NCBI GenBank assembly: GCA_029339505.1
Contig: JAQISU010000171.1
Span: 1,895,501 to 1,959,500, forward strand
From: Unio delphinus
Lineage: Eukaryota > Mollusca > Bivalvia > Unionida > Unionidae
DNA length: 64,000 bases
Reading direction: 5' to 3'
A model generated the notes under the pieces. The model searched no databases and was not told where the DNA came from. It worked only from the letters and a program-made list of their open reading frames with translations. Every line of letters starts with the position of its first letter. The stretch's first letter is position 1. The translations under genes and the position numbers were made by a program. This document shows positions 10,861-20,223 of this stretch, piece after piece.

Positions 10861-11346
10861 CTAAATCGCGATTTCCCATTTCATCGTCGTGTTTTTTTTA
10901 AAGCCACTTCCTGCTATCATGTTTGCTATCATGTTATTTTGGTCCCCTTGATTTATCAAGGGAGTCACCATCGACGCTAATTTTTCATCTACTGCGTTAT
11001 TTATAATTCTACTAACACTTGCAGGCATTTCCGCTGTAGACGGTAACGGTTTTGAAAATCCTTTGGATTTCATCCGTGATTTCACTAATGATGTTAATTT
11101 ATTCTTCGCAGTTGAAAACGCTTTTCCAGCAAGATCTCCAACAGCACCAATACCCTTATCACGAATAACATCAATTGCTTTCATTGATAATTGTTTAGCC
11201 AACGGCATCACTTTTGGAGCCATTCTCGCAAATAGCCCTGCAATGGTATTACCTAAACCATCTCCGTAGTATGCTCTATAAACTGGAAACCGTGAATTAA
11301 CTACGTAGACGGGGGTTGGTTTATCATGATTGTAGTGTATGATCAT
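10861..11346 (-). CDS. pVI-like minor capsid protein
   Basis: A 161-aa protein. A glycine-rich start (YGDGLGNTIAGLF) leads into an amphipathic helix (ARMAPKVMPLAKQLSMKAID) and a basic, Lys/Arg-rich middle. Near the C-terminus IAGS before Gly matches the adenain consensus (M/I/L)xGx-G. This layout recalls adenovirus pVI, which links the shell to the core and breaks membranes during entry; that function here is inference. A perfect CCCTTGAT-TT-ATCAAGGG palindrome lies inside the gene near 10950, one of many such palindromes in these elements. Homologue at 29744-30232. Confidence 0.65.
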   Translation of the reverse strand: MIIHYNHDKPTPVYVVNSRFPVYRAYYGDGLGNTIAGLFARMAPKVMPLAKQLSMKAIDVIRDKGIGAVGDLAGKAFSTAKNKLTSLVKSRMKSKGFSKPLPSTAEMPASVSRIINNAVDEKLASMVTPLINQGDQNNMIANMIAGSGFKKNTTMKWEIAI

Positions 11347-11405
11347 TATTTGAAATCAGAAACAATTTTTCAATTGTTATTTATCTAATCAATTGACTTT
11401 TCAAT

Positions 11406-12461
11406 TCAGTCACTATGATACCCACTTTCCACTAACTCGCCAATGAAATCTCGATATGTGCTGATATCCATGATACCGCCTTGAAATAACTGTCTACAGA
11501 TATCAGCTGCTTCATTAATTATTTCCGGAGAGTTATTTCCAGCTCGGAACCCTCCGATGAGAACCTCTAACCGTGATATATCACTGAGAACACTACCAGG
11601 ACATGTCATGGTAGAGTCAAAGACTCCAGCGTTGAAATCCTTTGGATTTCCAATCGAATATCCTTTTCCGCTTGTTTTCTCAGTTGTACCAGTTGCGCCC
11701 TCACTATCATCAAGTAATTGCCTTTGTCGGCCTCGACCTTGTTGTTTTTGTATACCATAACTATCAACTCCTGCTTTAAAAGTTCTGTACTCAATTGTAT
11801 CCTTTTTCAAATTACCAGTAATATCCTTGTTTATTTTATATAACCAATCTACCCAGTCGTCTCGTTTAATTGTGTTTTTTTTATACTCGTCTTTTAAAAA
11901 CTCTCTCCTTGAATAATGTTTTTGGGCAGCAAAAACGCCCAAGTCCGCATAATCTTCGAGTTTTATTAATTGAGGTTGTTTTATTTCTGTTATAGCTTCT
12001 TCGGTGAATTTGTCTATAAAGGGAATACCTCTTCGGGTGACGACATCAACAGGTTGTGGTTCAGGTGTGGAAACTCTTTGAGTTTCAGGCGCAGAATCAT
12101 CAATATCAGCTAATCGTTCATACTCGCGCTGAGTTTTTATATCACTGGATAACTGTTGTATCCCTGCGCGTGTTTGTCCGGTCTCTGCTGCTATCTTTTC
12201 AAGCGTATCAAGCAGCGGCGCCTTCTTTACTCGTTCTCGCTCAGGAATATCTCCGTATATTGCTGCTTCAGTTAACTTTTTCACATCTTTGGTCGCACAT
12301 GTTATCGGAGTAAACAGTTGTTCACTTGACACAGAAAAGTCAGTCTGCGCTTGTTGTCGTTGTTGCAGTTTATTCCGTACAGAGTCGCGAATTGGTACAA
12401 ATCTCCTGATTGCATCCAGTCGTTCACGAGCCAATCGGGTTGTTAATGCTTCATTGACCAT
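11406..12461 (-). CDS. Conserved element protein, 351 aa, function unknown
   Basis: Largely helical and charged. It opens MVNEALTTRLARERLDAI, has a Gln-rich segment, then a variable Pro/Glu-rich linker around residues 125-150. The C-terminal ~60 residues (LSDISRLEVLIGGFRAGNNS onward) form the best conserved part between copies. I recognise the C-terminal pattern as recurrent in Maverick-class elements but cannot name a function. Position directly upstream of the pVI-like gene suggests a virion or assembly role. The sequences before this gene and the pVI-like gene share the motif TTTGAAATCAGAAACAATTT, a possible shared promoter element. A degraded copy exists in element 3. Confidence 0.6.
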   Translation of the reverse strand: MVNEALTTRLARERLDAIRRFVPIRDSVRNKLQQRQQAQTDFSVSSEQLFTPITCATKDVKKLTEAAIYGDIPERERVKKAPLLDTLEKIAAETGQTRAGIQQLSSDIKTQREYERLADIDDSAPETQRVSTPEPQPVDVVTRRGIPFIDKFTEEAITEIKQPQLIKLEDYADLGVFAAQKHYSRREFLKDEYKKNTIKRDDWVDWLYKINKDITGNLKKDTIEYRTFKAGVDSYGIQKQQGRGRQRQLLDDSEGATGTTEKTSGKGYSIGNPKDFNAGVFDSTMTCPGSVLSDISRLEVLIGGFRAGNNSPEIINEAADICRQLFQGGIMDISTYRDFIGELVESGYHSD

Positions 12462-12771
12462 TATTTGAAATCAGAAACAATTTTTCAATTGCAAAACAAT
12501 TTTTCAATCCGACCTAACACCACCGTGGAAGTGTTATTTCATCCTATAACAGCCTCTACGATTGGTGTGGAATCGGCACTTTTTCATATAATAATAAAAT
12601 GTAATGTGCCGTTTCCACATTGTTGTTTTTATTGATCAATCTGAACCGTCCATCAATTTTTATTCAGTGTGAAATATTTTCACTGTTTTTGACATTGTCA
12701 ATCAAAAAATGCTAAAAAAATTTAAAATCTCTATGAGGGACGGTCACAATCAAATAATGATAAATGGTCAA
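12462..12771. other. Non-coding gap in element 1
   Basis: No gene is visible. In element 2 the corresponding gap (31320-31780) holds a rightward 92-aa frame that is not present here. Confidence 0.6.
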
Positions 12772-13113
12772 TCAAAATTGTTCATTTTCTTGAATTAACG
12801 CCCGTAGGTTTCTAATTTTAGAATTAACCTCCTTTTTCAATTCGTATTCGTACCCCAATTCTTTTCGTATTCGTTCTACGATGGTATACAACGGAGCGAA
12901 CACACTTACGTCACTGGAGAATGCGAGAGAGTCCCGAATAGAATTCTGAATTCTTTTGATGAGCGCATACTTCTTTGGTAGCATATACTTGTTAGTGCTA
13001 ACTCCGTATTCTATATCCTGAAAATCAGACATGATTTGATCAGGATTTAACCCATCTGATAGTTCAATATCCCAAATTTTCAATTTTGAAATCTCGGATA
13101 TGATGCTATTCAT
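12772..13113 (-). CDS. Small helical conserved protein, 113 aa
   Basis: Starts at ATG 13113 (MNSIISEISKL); the frame extends upstream but the homologues in elements 2 and 3 begin here. Probably all-helical, with a conserved YMLPKKYALIKRIQNSI core and a C-terminal RIRKELGYEYELKKEV coiled-coil-like stretch. No catalytic motif. Kept in all three elements, including the deleted element 3, which argues that it was useful. Function unknown. Confidence 0.55.
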   Translation of the reverse strand: MNSIISEISKLKIWDIELSDGLNPDQIMSDFQDIEYGVSTNKYMLPKKYALIKRIQNSIRDSLAFSSDVSVFAPLYTIVERIRKELGYEYELKKEVNSKIRNLRALIQENEQF

Positions 13114-13172
13114 GTTTTCAGAATTCGTTATTCTATAATAATGATATATTTCTAAATGAAAAATATGACGCA

Positions 13173-13667
13173 TTAGACGTAACTAAATCGAATTTTCTGT
13201 CCAGTCCCCTTTGAAATAGCCGATCGATAAATCCCCTCTGCAACAAATCGTACTGAGGCTCTACAAATATCGAAGTGCCTACCGGCTTCATATAATGATT
13301 GAAATATTTTTTCTTTGTTAGTTGTTGTATTCAAAGATTTTACTGGTCTCGCTTTTTTTGAACAAGTGCCAGTCTTTCCTCGTTTGGTATTCTCACTTTG
13401 TGTGATAGCCTGCAGATTTGATAAAGAATTATTTTTCGGATTAGAATCCTTGTGATCAATGACAGAATCATCCTCGATCAATCCATAAAAGCATTCAAAT
13501 ACGAAACGATGATTGAGATATCTCTTCTCCCCGCCAACAGTAAACATGAAGAACCCTTGATTATTCACAGAACCAACTGGTTTCTTCAGTCTGCGGTTTC
13601 TTACAACACCATCACTGGATGCTTCATAATTTGTGATCACAGGGTGTTGTCTGAATTCTTGGTTCAT
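13173..13667 (-). CDS. HNH endonuclease, homing-type
   Basis: A 164-aa protein with an N-terminal NUMOD4-like segment (HPVITNYEASSDGVVRNRR), an HNH core (VIDHKDSNPKNNSLSNLQ, with H-x-D and N residues around 90-105) and a C-terminal NUMOD1-like helix-turn-helix (IFQSLYEAGRHFDICRASVR). The family cuts DNA and is known from homing endonucleases of phages and large DNA viruses. It is only 14 bp from the zinc-protein gene and 59 bp from the 113-aa gene. Its role in this element (replication, competitor exclusion or selfish homing) is not shown. Homologue at 33563-34063. Confidence 0.8.
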   Translation of the reverse strand: MNQEFRQHPVITNYEASSDGVVRNRRLKKPVGSVNNQGFFMFTVGGEKRYLNHRFVFECFYGLIEDDSVIDHKDSNPKNNSLSNLQAITQSENTKRGKTGTCSKKARPVKSLNTTTNKEKIFQSLYEAGRHFDICRASVRFVAEGIYRSAISKGTGQKIRFSYV

Positions 13668-13681
13668 TCGTATACATAATA

Positions 13682-14086
13682 CTATTGTTTGTCTAATTCA
13701 TTGTTTGGTTTAATGATAAATCTTTCGATGTAGTCTTGAGGAGTTCTTATGATTTTATCCTTGATACTGACTTTGTCAGCGTCAAGAATACTGACTTTGT
13801 CAGCGTCAAGAATACTGACTTTGTCAGCGTCAGGGTCATAATTTCTGATTGATTGTCCATTTTTTATTCTTTTATCATAATAACGCTTCAATTCCCTGTA
13901 TCGCTTACCACCGCAATTTAGACACAACTGAGATTTTCCCCTGACCCCAACTCCACATAGAATACAACGTAACGGACCAAGGCTTCCACGACGATAGCTT
14001 TGCATATGATACCCACAAAACTCATTTCTGCATGATTTGTTACACGGGGTTACTGATCCAATCATAAGCCACTTGCAGTGATTCAT
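13682..14086 (-). CDS. Zinc-binding protein next to the replicase
   Basis: A 134-aa protein with four CxxC-type pairs: C near TPCNKSC, EFCGYH, LRCILCGVG and LCLNCGGKR, so it probably binds two zinc ions. A basic RYRELKRYYDKR helix follows. Start chosen at ATG 14086 (MNHCKW) because element 2 starts there; an ATG 6 codons upstream exists only in element 1. An 8-residue unit (ADKVSILD) is repeated three times, each containing a TGAC-TTT-GTCA palindrome; element 2 has none of these repeats. It is divergent from the replicase gene, with 42 bp between start codons, so a DNA-binding regulatory or replication role is plausible but unproven. Confidence 0.7.
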   Translation of the reverse strand: MNHCKWLMIGSVTPCNKSCRNEFCGYHMQSYRRGSLGPLRCILCGVGVRGKSQLCLNCGGKRYRELKRYYDKRIKNGQSIRNYDPDADKVSILDADKVSILDADKVSIKDKIIRTPQDYIERFIIKPNNELDKQ

Positions 14087-14128
14087 TATATATAAATTCT
14101 TCATTTAAATGCTTGTTTTAATTATAGC
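14087..14128. promoter_or_regulatory. Bidirectional promoter region, zinc gene/replicase
   Basis: 42 bp separate the two divergent start codons, exactly as in element 2 (34404-34445). Both copies keep ATTTAAAT, a variable base, and CTTGTTTTAATTATA. Conservation of length and sequence suggests a compact shared promoter. Confidence 0.55.
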
Positions 14129-17100
14129 ATGAGGGAATTAAGGAGAACGCCTTCGAAAAATGCTGAATTCAATGCTGATAAGGAGTTTAAGAGATTATTG
14201 AAGATTAATCCTAAATTTAATATCGATAGACCCAAAAAACGTCCAAGAGATGGAAACATGAAAGAGTTTAAGAGATTATTGAAGATTAATCCTAAATTTA
14301 ATATCGATAGACCCAAAAAACGTCCAAGAGACGGAAACATGAAAGAGTTTAAGAGATTATTAAAAATTAATCCTAAATTTAATCTCGATAAACCAAAAAA
14401 ACGTAACAAAATTAATCTCAAACGTCCAAGAGACGGAAACATGAAAGAGTTTAAGAGATTATTAAAAATTAATCCTAAATTTAATCTCGATAAACCCAAA
14501 AAACGTAACAAAATTAATCCTAAATTTAATCTCGATAAACCCAAAAAACGTTTAATAGACGGAAACATGAAAGACTTTAAGAGATTATTAAAAATTAATC
14601 CTAAATTTAATCTCGATAAACCAAAAAAAACGTCCAAGAGATTACCCTGGAAAGATGCTCAATTCAATCTTGATATAGTTTCTAATACACCAAAGAATAC
14701 AATTCTTGATAAAGCCATGATTAGTAAAATCAGAGACTGTTTTAATGAATTCAAGCGTGATGGAGCATCTTATTGTTGGTCAACATTTCGAATTGATGGT
14801 GTTGTTGACGCTACCATGAATGATGAAAAAGCAACAGTGATAATTTCACGTGTTGGGGAAAAACGGCATTTTTTCCGAATCAAATTCATTATCGAAGTCG
14901 ATGGTAAATGGATTATTAGGGATAAATTTGAACCAATCCTCAAGAATAAAAAAGCTGTCATTGTGAGTAGAGATTCCAAACCAGGAATTCTAACCGGAAT
15001 CGATAAGCCATACTACGAAAGATCTTATCGCGTAACAGCAATGGTTTATGGGATATATCCGTTAAATGATAAACCCGATATCGCAAAACTAGCTCCTATG
15101 AAATATTCGTCAGGGCTTAATTGTGTAGCAGAACGAATAATAGAACACTTCACAAATGCATCCCGAGGAAATAAACTAACTGATCTGCGACGTAGGAAAA
15201 TAACCGAATGGGAACTGACTGTGAAACAGAATGGTGCAAAGATTTCTGATATAGCTAAATTAGAAACATCATTAAGATTTCCAATAACCGTTATGACGAT
15301 AACCGGAGAGGTTTTATACGAACCGAAATATAACAAAAATGGAGCGCCAATACAGATTATTGATCATAACAAACACGCGTGGACACCTGCGGTAACTATT
15401 TCCACGAGAACGAACCGTGAAATATATCCCTAAGGAGTTCGTCGGGGATGTTTTCTATGAAGAGAGATTATTCGATGCTATTCATGCGTTGTGTAAAGAT
15501 GATCCTGTGTCAGTGTGGTTACTTAGAAGTGATGAAGATCCCGAAATAGGATTTGATCAATTTGTAAAACCAAATGGTGAATTATATCGCGTTGAAGAAT
15601 TAGATAACAGAATGAGAAAAATCGCTAGTGATTTTTCACCGGAGAGTTTCCATGAAAAACTACTCACGGATAGTTTTACTATTCCATCAGTGGTAGCTCA
15701 CTTCGCAAGAGAAAAAAACTCATGGCGTCCAACACGAAGTGATTTTCTCGAGGATGTTAAATTGAGTTGCGTCGCATTTGGTCATGGAGGACTGTGGAAT
15801 ACGAAATACTCACGTGATGGTATGATTTCAATTGATATAGCCGCGTGTTATCCCGGAAGTTTTCTCGGGTATGGGGAATGTGCTGAGTACTTCAAACGAT
15901 TTGGACACCCCACGCATGAAATGACTCGTGTTGCGATTAATGGACCATTGCCTGATTTTGATTTAACCGGATTCGCTCGTGTGATATCATTTGAATTAGC
16001 GTCAGGATTACATCCGTGTAGTTATGTTTGGCTCGGTAGACACCTATCTGAAAAGGCCTGGATGCCAATAGTGCTATTGAGATATATGATTGATTGTGGT
16101 ATGCTAATATCGTTGATTGTTCCCGAGGCTATTATATGCTATCGAGCTCAGAAAGAAGTTTGGCTACCACAACCCGATTTAGATCGTATAATCAGCGAGC
16201 AGCGAAAACAATTCCCTGATTTCAATGAAGAACAAATCATGAATCGGTCTAAGAAGTTATTTGAAATCAAAAAAGAACAAGCAAAAGATTTTGGACGAAG
16301 AATAATCGGTAAATTTACCCTGGGTGGACGATACGACAATGCAAAATATTCTTCGCGGTTGATCATAGACGTCGCTGAATACGATTTTATTGTAACGGAT
16401 TTAATGAAACAGGGAAAACTTGTATCCCGTAAGGATGCTTTTCTATCCAATGGTGAGAAATTAGGTACGGTTGTTACCTACTGTGATGGATATAATTCCC
16501 AGTATACACATTCAAGATCATCTATGCTAGCCTATGCTTCTATTAATCTATTTTCGATGATAAATAGATTTCCTAATACCGCGGTTAGAGTGGCCACTGA
16601 TTCGATGTATATACACAATAAGTACAAATCAGCTGTAGCTAAATTCACAGATCCGGAGGAAGCGTGGGGGCGTTGGCGATTTAAAAAGGAGATGCTACAT
16701 GAGTATTGCGAATCGGCAGACGTTGCCATGGATGACAAATATCTTTCATATAACCGTATTGAAATTCAATCAGAATTTTCTAATGCACCACCGGTATCTG
16801 ATCCAGTATGTAGATACAAGACAGTTTATTTAAACGGTTGTGGTGGGTCAGGAAAGACAACTCGTGCAATTGAATTATTTCGTCGGTCAACCATGATTGT
16901 GCTAACACCGACTCACAGACTCGCCAGAGAGATGATACAGCGAGGGGTAAATGCCTGTACTTATCACAGTTTTTTTCGATGGAAGGGTGACAAATGGACT
17001 CCTGAGCGTATGGGTGATAAATTCATTCCTGAAATCATAATTTGGGATGAAATATGCACAGTGTCATTAGATGTATTACAAACATTTCTTGAGTGGTTGT

Positions 17101-17864
17101 TAAACAAAAACACAAAAGTCGTCATGTGCGGTGATCACGGCCAACCACCACCATTTGTCGGTGCATCCCCACATGAATGGCTAAAGGGTTTTGTAGACTA
17201 TTATGAAGAAATTACCACTGATTATAGATCAATAGATGAACGATTACGAGAATTCAAAGCGCTAATTAGATTACAACCGGATAGAATCCAATGCGAAATA
17301 GCGCGTGAAGTGATTTCAGAAACTCCAATGAATGATTTCTGGGAAACATGGAGACCAAATGATTTGATAATTGCAAGTAGAAAAATAGTCAGGGACACAC
17401 TTCAGATGAAGTTATTTGAATTGCATAAAGAAAAATTTGCAACGCTTCCAGTACCCCTTTGTTATAGGCCATCGGATACACGAAAACAGAATATTGAAGT
17501 TGATATTCCAGGACAGAGTGAAAAACAAATTCTCGTATTAAATGATATTGTGCTGGTTGATATCAATGTCGTTGAAGATGCATTGCGTGCTAATAAATCC
17601 CCGTGGACGCTAGGATACGCAGCAACAATACATTCTTCACAGGGATTGACTATATCGGATACAATTGTTTGAATGGTGGATAATCACATCGAATGGTCGA
17701 ATTTAGTCTATCTCGCAGTATCCAGAGTACGAAAAATAAATCAACTTCGAAGAATTGTTTTCGATGATAATGACACCACAATGGATGATATTGATGTTAA
17801 AATTATTGATAAAAAACTCTCCGGTTACAAACAACAAGACAAAAAAAAAACAACGAGAATTTGA
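14129..17864 (+). pseudogene. Replicase: family B DNA polymerase fused to SF1 helicase (broken)
   Basis: Homologue of the intact 1224-aa element 2 protein. It is broken by a 2-nt loss around 15394-15400, which splits it into 434-aa and 751-aa frames, and by TGA at 17670-17672 (TGG in element 2) just before helicase motif VI. The N-terminus has repeats of KEFKRLLKINPKFNLDKPKK. Polymerase motifs A (DIAACYPGSF), B (GRRIIGKFT) and C (ATDSMYI) are present. The helicase has Walker A NGCGGSGKTT, Walker B IIIWDEI and motif III GDHGQPPP. I see no 3'-5' exonuclease motifs. The predicted role is replication of the element. This copy is unlikely to give a functional product. Confidence 0.85.
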
Positions 17865-18066
17865 TATTGATGCTGAATTAATAATCACTTTGAAGAAACA
17901 ACAGAATAATCACTGCGCGAGTTGCAATTGTATAATGCGTTGGCAGTATTCGGATAAGGATCCTCGCCAATTCACCGAAGACAGAAAAAATAACAATCTC
18001 GGTCATGTCAGAAATAATGTGATGTTGACTTGTCTTGAGTGCAATAGACGCAAAGGCGCTAGTTAA
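17851..18066 (+). pseudogene. C-terminal HNH domain of the replicase, out of frame
   Basis: After an A10 run, in a frame different from the helicase, a small HNH-type zinc domain is readable: CASCNC, then RQFTEDRKNNNLGHVRNNV, then LTCLECNRRKG. The paired CxxC knuckles and the D-R/N-H core are complete. It sits exactly where a C-terminal domain of the replicase would lie. Element 2 has the same domain in the -1 frame relative to its helicase, with a stop. The end overlaps the integrase stop on the other strand by 8 bp. Confidence 0.7.
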
Positions 18067-19003
18067 GACCATGCGGTGGCAATTGAGTATCCTCGGGAAT
18101 TACCTGTAGTTGTTGTCGAGTAAATCCTCGTTGAGGGGCAGTTGAATCCAGTTTATAGACTGGAGGTCTACCTGTAGATCGTGTTATACTAGATATCTTG
18201 TGTGCAGTAACACTCCAAATAGGATCAGTAGCCCTTTTTCTACCACCCTCAAGCTCTCCTGGTTCGTATAAGTACCTCACAATGACATTACTACCAAGAA
18301 TTGGTTCTTTGAAATCTTTTTGTGGTTTTTCAGGTATTGACTTCTTTTTAATCGCGTTGATAGGTTTCATGTTGATTGTTCTAGTAATCTCGTTATTCAG
18401 TGCAGTAATCACAGATGGTAATCTTTTAACCCATTCACGGGATCTTTTTTCTTGGATGAATTCTTTTGCGTATTGATATCCAAATAACCGCTCAGCAATC
18501 GTCCGATTAAATCGTTCTACAATGGCCTGATCGCGATGTAGCGCAGTATGCCCTCGTCGTATGGTGACATTATGATGTTTCATTGTAGATAACACTGCAC
18601 CCTGAAATTCCTTGCCAGGATCAACCTGCAATAGATTTGGCCAGTGCAGAGGACCTCGTCGATAAATCCTTTCAAATGCAGAAGCGACTTCAGTGGCTGA
18701 TTTTGTTTTTAACGGTTCTGCTTCTTTGTATCGACTTGCAATATCAACTACGGTTAAAGCGTATTTGTAACCACGATCATGTGGTAGAAATAATATATCA
18801 GCCTGATGAACTTCATTAGGAACTGTCACATCAAAATGCGAGAATTGAATTTGTTTAGGCGGTGGTAGATAAATTTGCCATAGTGCCTGTTTGGATAACC
18901 AATTAGCCGCAGTGGTTTTTTTCACTTTTGCAGCACTAGCGAGTTTATGGACTGCTGATTTACCCCTCCAGTATCCTCTTGGGGAATAATAAATTGATTC
19001 CAT
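18059..19003 (-). CDS. Retroviral-type integrase (rve, DD35E)
   Basis: A 314-aa intact protein. The catalytic residues are Asp69 (QADILF), Asp128 (QVDPGKEF) and Glu163 (AIVERFNRT), giving the DD35E spacing. A helix-turn-helix-like N-terminal part (AVHKLASAAKVKKTTAANWL) and a basic beta-rich C-terminal part (GSNVIVRYLYEP) flank the core. Integrases of this type insert Mavericks and produce 5-6-bp target duplications, consistent with the 5-bp TTATA here. The start at 19003 (MESIYY) matches element 2. Converges with the HNH domain of the replicase. It lacks the six-residue palindromic insertion found in the element 2 copy. Confidence 0.93.
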   Translation of the reverse strand: MESIYYSPRGYWRGKSAVHKLASAAKVKKTTAANWLSKQALWQIYLPPPKQIQFSHFDVTVPNEVHQADILFLPHDRGYKYALTVVDIASRYKEAEPLKTKSATEVASAFERIYRRGPLHWPNLLQVDPGKEFQGAVLSTMKHHNVTIRRGHTALHRDQAIVERFNRTIAERLFGYQYAKEFIQEKRSREWVKRLPSVITALNNEITRTINMKPINAIKKKSIPEKPQKDFKEPILGSNVIVRYLYEPGELEGGRKRATDPIWSVTAHKISSITRSTGRPPVYKLDSTAPQRGFTRQQLQVIPEDTQLPPHGLN

Positions 19004-19007
19004 ATTA

Positions 19008-19546
19008 TTAATTACCGGCACCTAACATCAATTTACTTTTCATAGCCGATTTTATTAAAAAGGAAGCCAATTTTTCTTTGAAGGATTTATCAGGAATAGC
19101 ATTTAACGCATGAATTAATTTCACATCCGCGAGATGTCTGTGTTGCAGATTGCTGCTTTTATAAGCAACATCATGAAGGTAACAGGCCTTATCAATGGCG
19201 TTTATTGGTTCTTCACCGGGTCGGGACTGATTTTGATCATTGAGTCTGATATCAAGTCTGGTTCCCGGTCCACAGTAGCTATATCCTGGAAGGTGCTTTT
19301 CTCCCGGGTACTTTGCCCATGGGGTTCCAGGGAGCTTTGCCAATTTGGCTGCGATATCACCTCCTCGTTTTTTTTAAAAACATCTCCGAATTGTAAAATC
19401 TTTGATTTTGTAGAAACAAATCTAAATTTTTTTGTACCACATGTTGCACATCTACCAGTAAGTGCTGATCTGTTATTTTTAGTTGTAACCGTCGTCACAT
19501 CATTTGTGCTAGTACGCGTTTTACACTTCACACAATATAGATCCAT
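19008..19546 (-). CDS. Zinc ribbon-phospholipase A2 protein, joined by a frameshift
   Basis: The 0 frame starts at ATG 19546 with a zinc ribbon (YCVKCK and later CATCGTKKFRFVS). The -1 frame, ending at 19008, encodes a parvovirus-VP1-type PLA2: HLPGYSYCGPGT calcium loop, then CYLHDVAYK with the catalytic His-Asp pair. The PLA2 frame has no ATG before the domain, so it must be reached from the zinc-ribbon frame. The overlap contains A AAA AAC in the right register (19367-19373), a canonical -1 slippage site. Both copies have this. PLA2 in parvoviruses helps particles leave endosomes. The product would be about 179 aa. A fixed mutation in the common ancestor is the alternative. Confidence 0.75.
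19367..19373 (-). promoter_or_regulatory. Candidate -1 frameshift site A AAA AAC
   Basis: The heptamer is in register with the zinc-ribbon frame (codon 60 is AAC). A -1 slip leads directly into the PLA2 frame. Conserved at 39665-39671. I have not identified the downstream stimulatory structure. Confidence 0.6.
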
Positions 19547-19563
19547 AATTTATGTATAGAGAT
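19547..19563. promoter_or_regulatory. 17-bp spacer between divergent zinc-ribbon/PLA2 and ATPase genes
   Basis: Start codons are 17 bp apart in elements 1, 2 and 3 alike, AT-rich each time. A very compact bidirectional promoter, or promoters inside the coding sequences, must drive both genes. Confidence 0.45.
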
Positions 19564-20223
19564 ATGGATATAATTGATTTTTCCGCGACTAAAACAAGAG
19601 AACCAATTAAGCATCATGCAGCGCTACCAAACTCTATCCGGATGATTATAATCGGGCCATCTGGATCCGGTAAAACGCAATTGTTGCTCAATTTAATAAT
19701 GAGATGGATGAAGTGGGATAAGTTGTATTTAATTGCCCCTAGCGTAGATGATCAACGATGTTATGAAGTGTTAAAGGATTTTAACGAGAATGCATCAGAA
19801 ATTAAGGGTGAGAACGCCATTGATTTTATAACCGATATCGATGAAGCACCGAGTATTGATGATATTGATGGAGATATTAACAATTTAGTCGTATACGACG
19901 ATATAATGTTGGATAAACAAAAGAATCCTGCTAGAATATGTTCCCGTGGGCGTCACAAAAACACTGACGTGATATATGTCACTCAACGCTACACTCAGGT
20001 TCCAAAAGTGATCAGAGATAACTGCAATTTATTGTCTGTATTCAACGGAGTTGATACTCATACTCTTAGAAATATTTGGCAGACATGGTGTTCTGATATG
20101 GACTTCAATCAATTTAAAAACTTCTTTAGTCATGCTCAGTCAACCCCGTACGGATTCGCAACAATAAATTTGCATGATCCTCGGACACGATATCGTATCG
20201 GACTGGATCAAATATTCGGTTAA
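19564..20223 (+). CDS. FtsK/HerA-type DNA-packaging ATPase (A32-like)
   Basis: A 219-aa intact protein. Walker A GPSGSGKT is at residues 31-38, Walker B LVVYDD at 108-113, and a VTQR sensor segment near 140. This small ATPase pumps DNA into preformed capsids in Mavericks, adintoviruses and many large DNA viruses. The start at 19564 (MDIIDF) is chosen because elements 2 and 3 start there; an ATG four codons upstream is specific to element 1. It is the last gene before the right TIR and ends within it or a few bases before it. Confidence 0.9.
   Translation: MDIIDFSATKTREPIKHHAALPNSIRMIIIGPSGSGKTQLLLNLIMRWMKWDKLYLIAPSVDDQRCYEVLKDFNENASEIKGENAIDFITDIDEAPSIDDIDGDINNLVVYDDIMLDKQKNPARICSRGRHKNTDVIYVTQRYTQVPKVIRDNCNLLSVFNGVDTHTLRNIWQTWCSDMDFNQFKNFFSHAQSTPYGFATINLHDPRTRYRIGLDQIFG

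Noticed and set aside
14122..14637. 171-aa leftward frame opposite the replicase start
   Set aside because: Antisense shadow of the replicase N-terminal repeats.
5005..20223. Free adenovirus or parvovirus genome
   Set aside because: Hexon-, pX-, pVI-, protease- and PLA2-like genes occur, but with an integrase, TIRs and a target duplication in host satellite; it is an integrated Maverick-class element.
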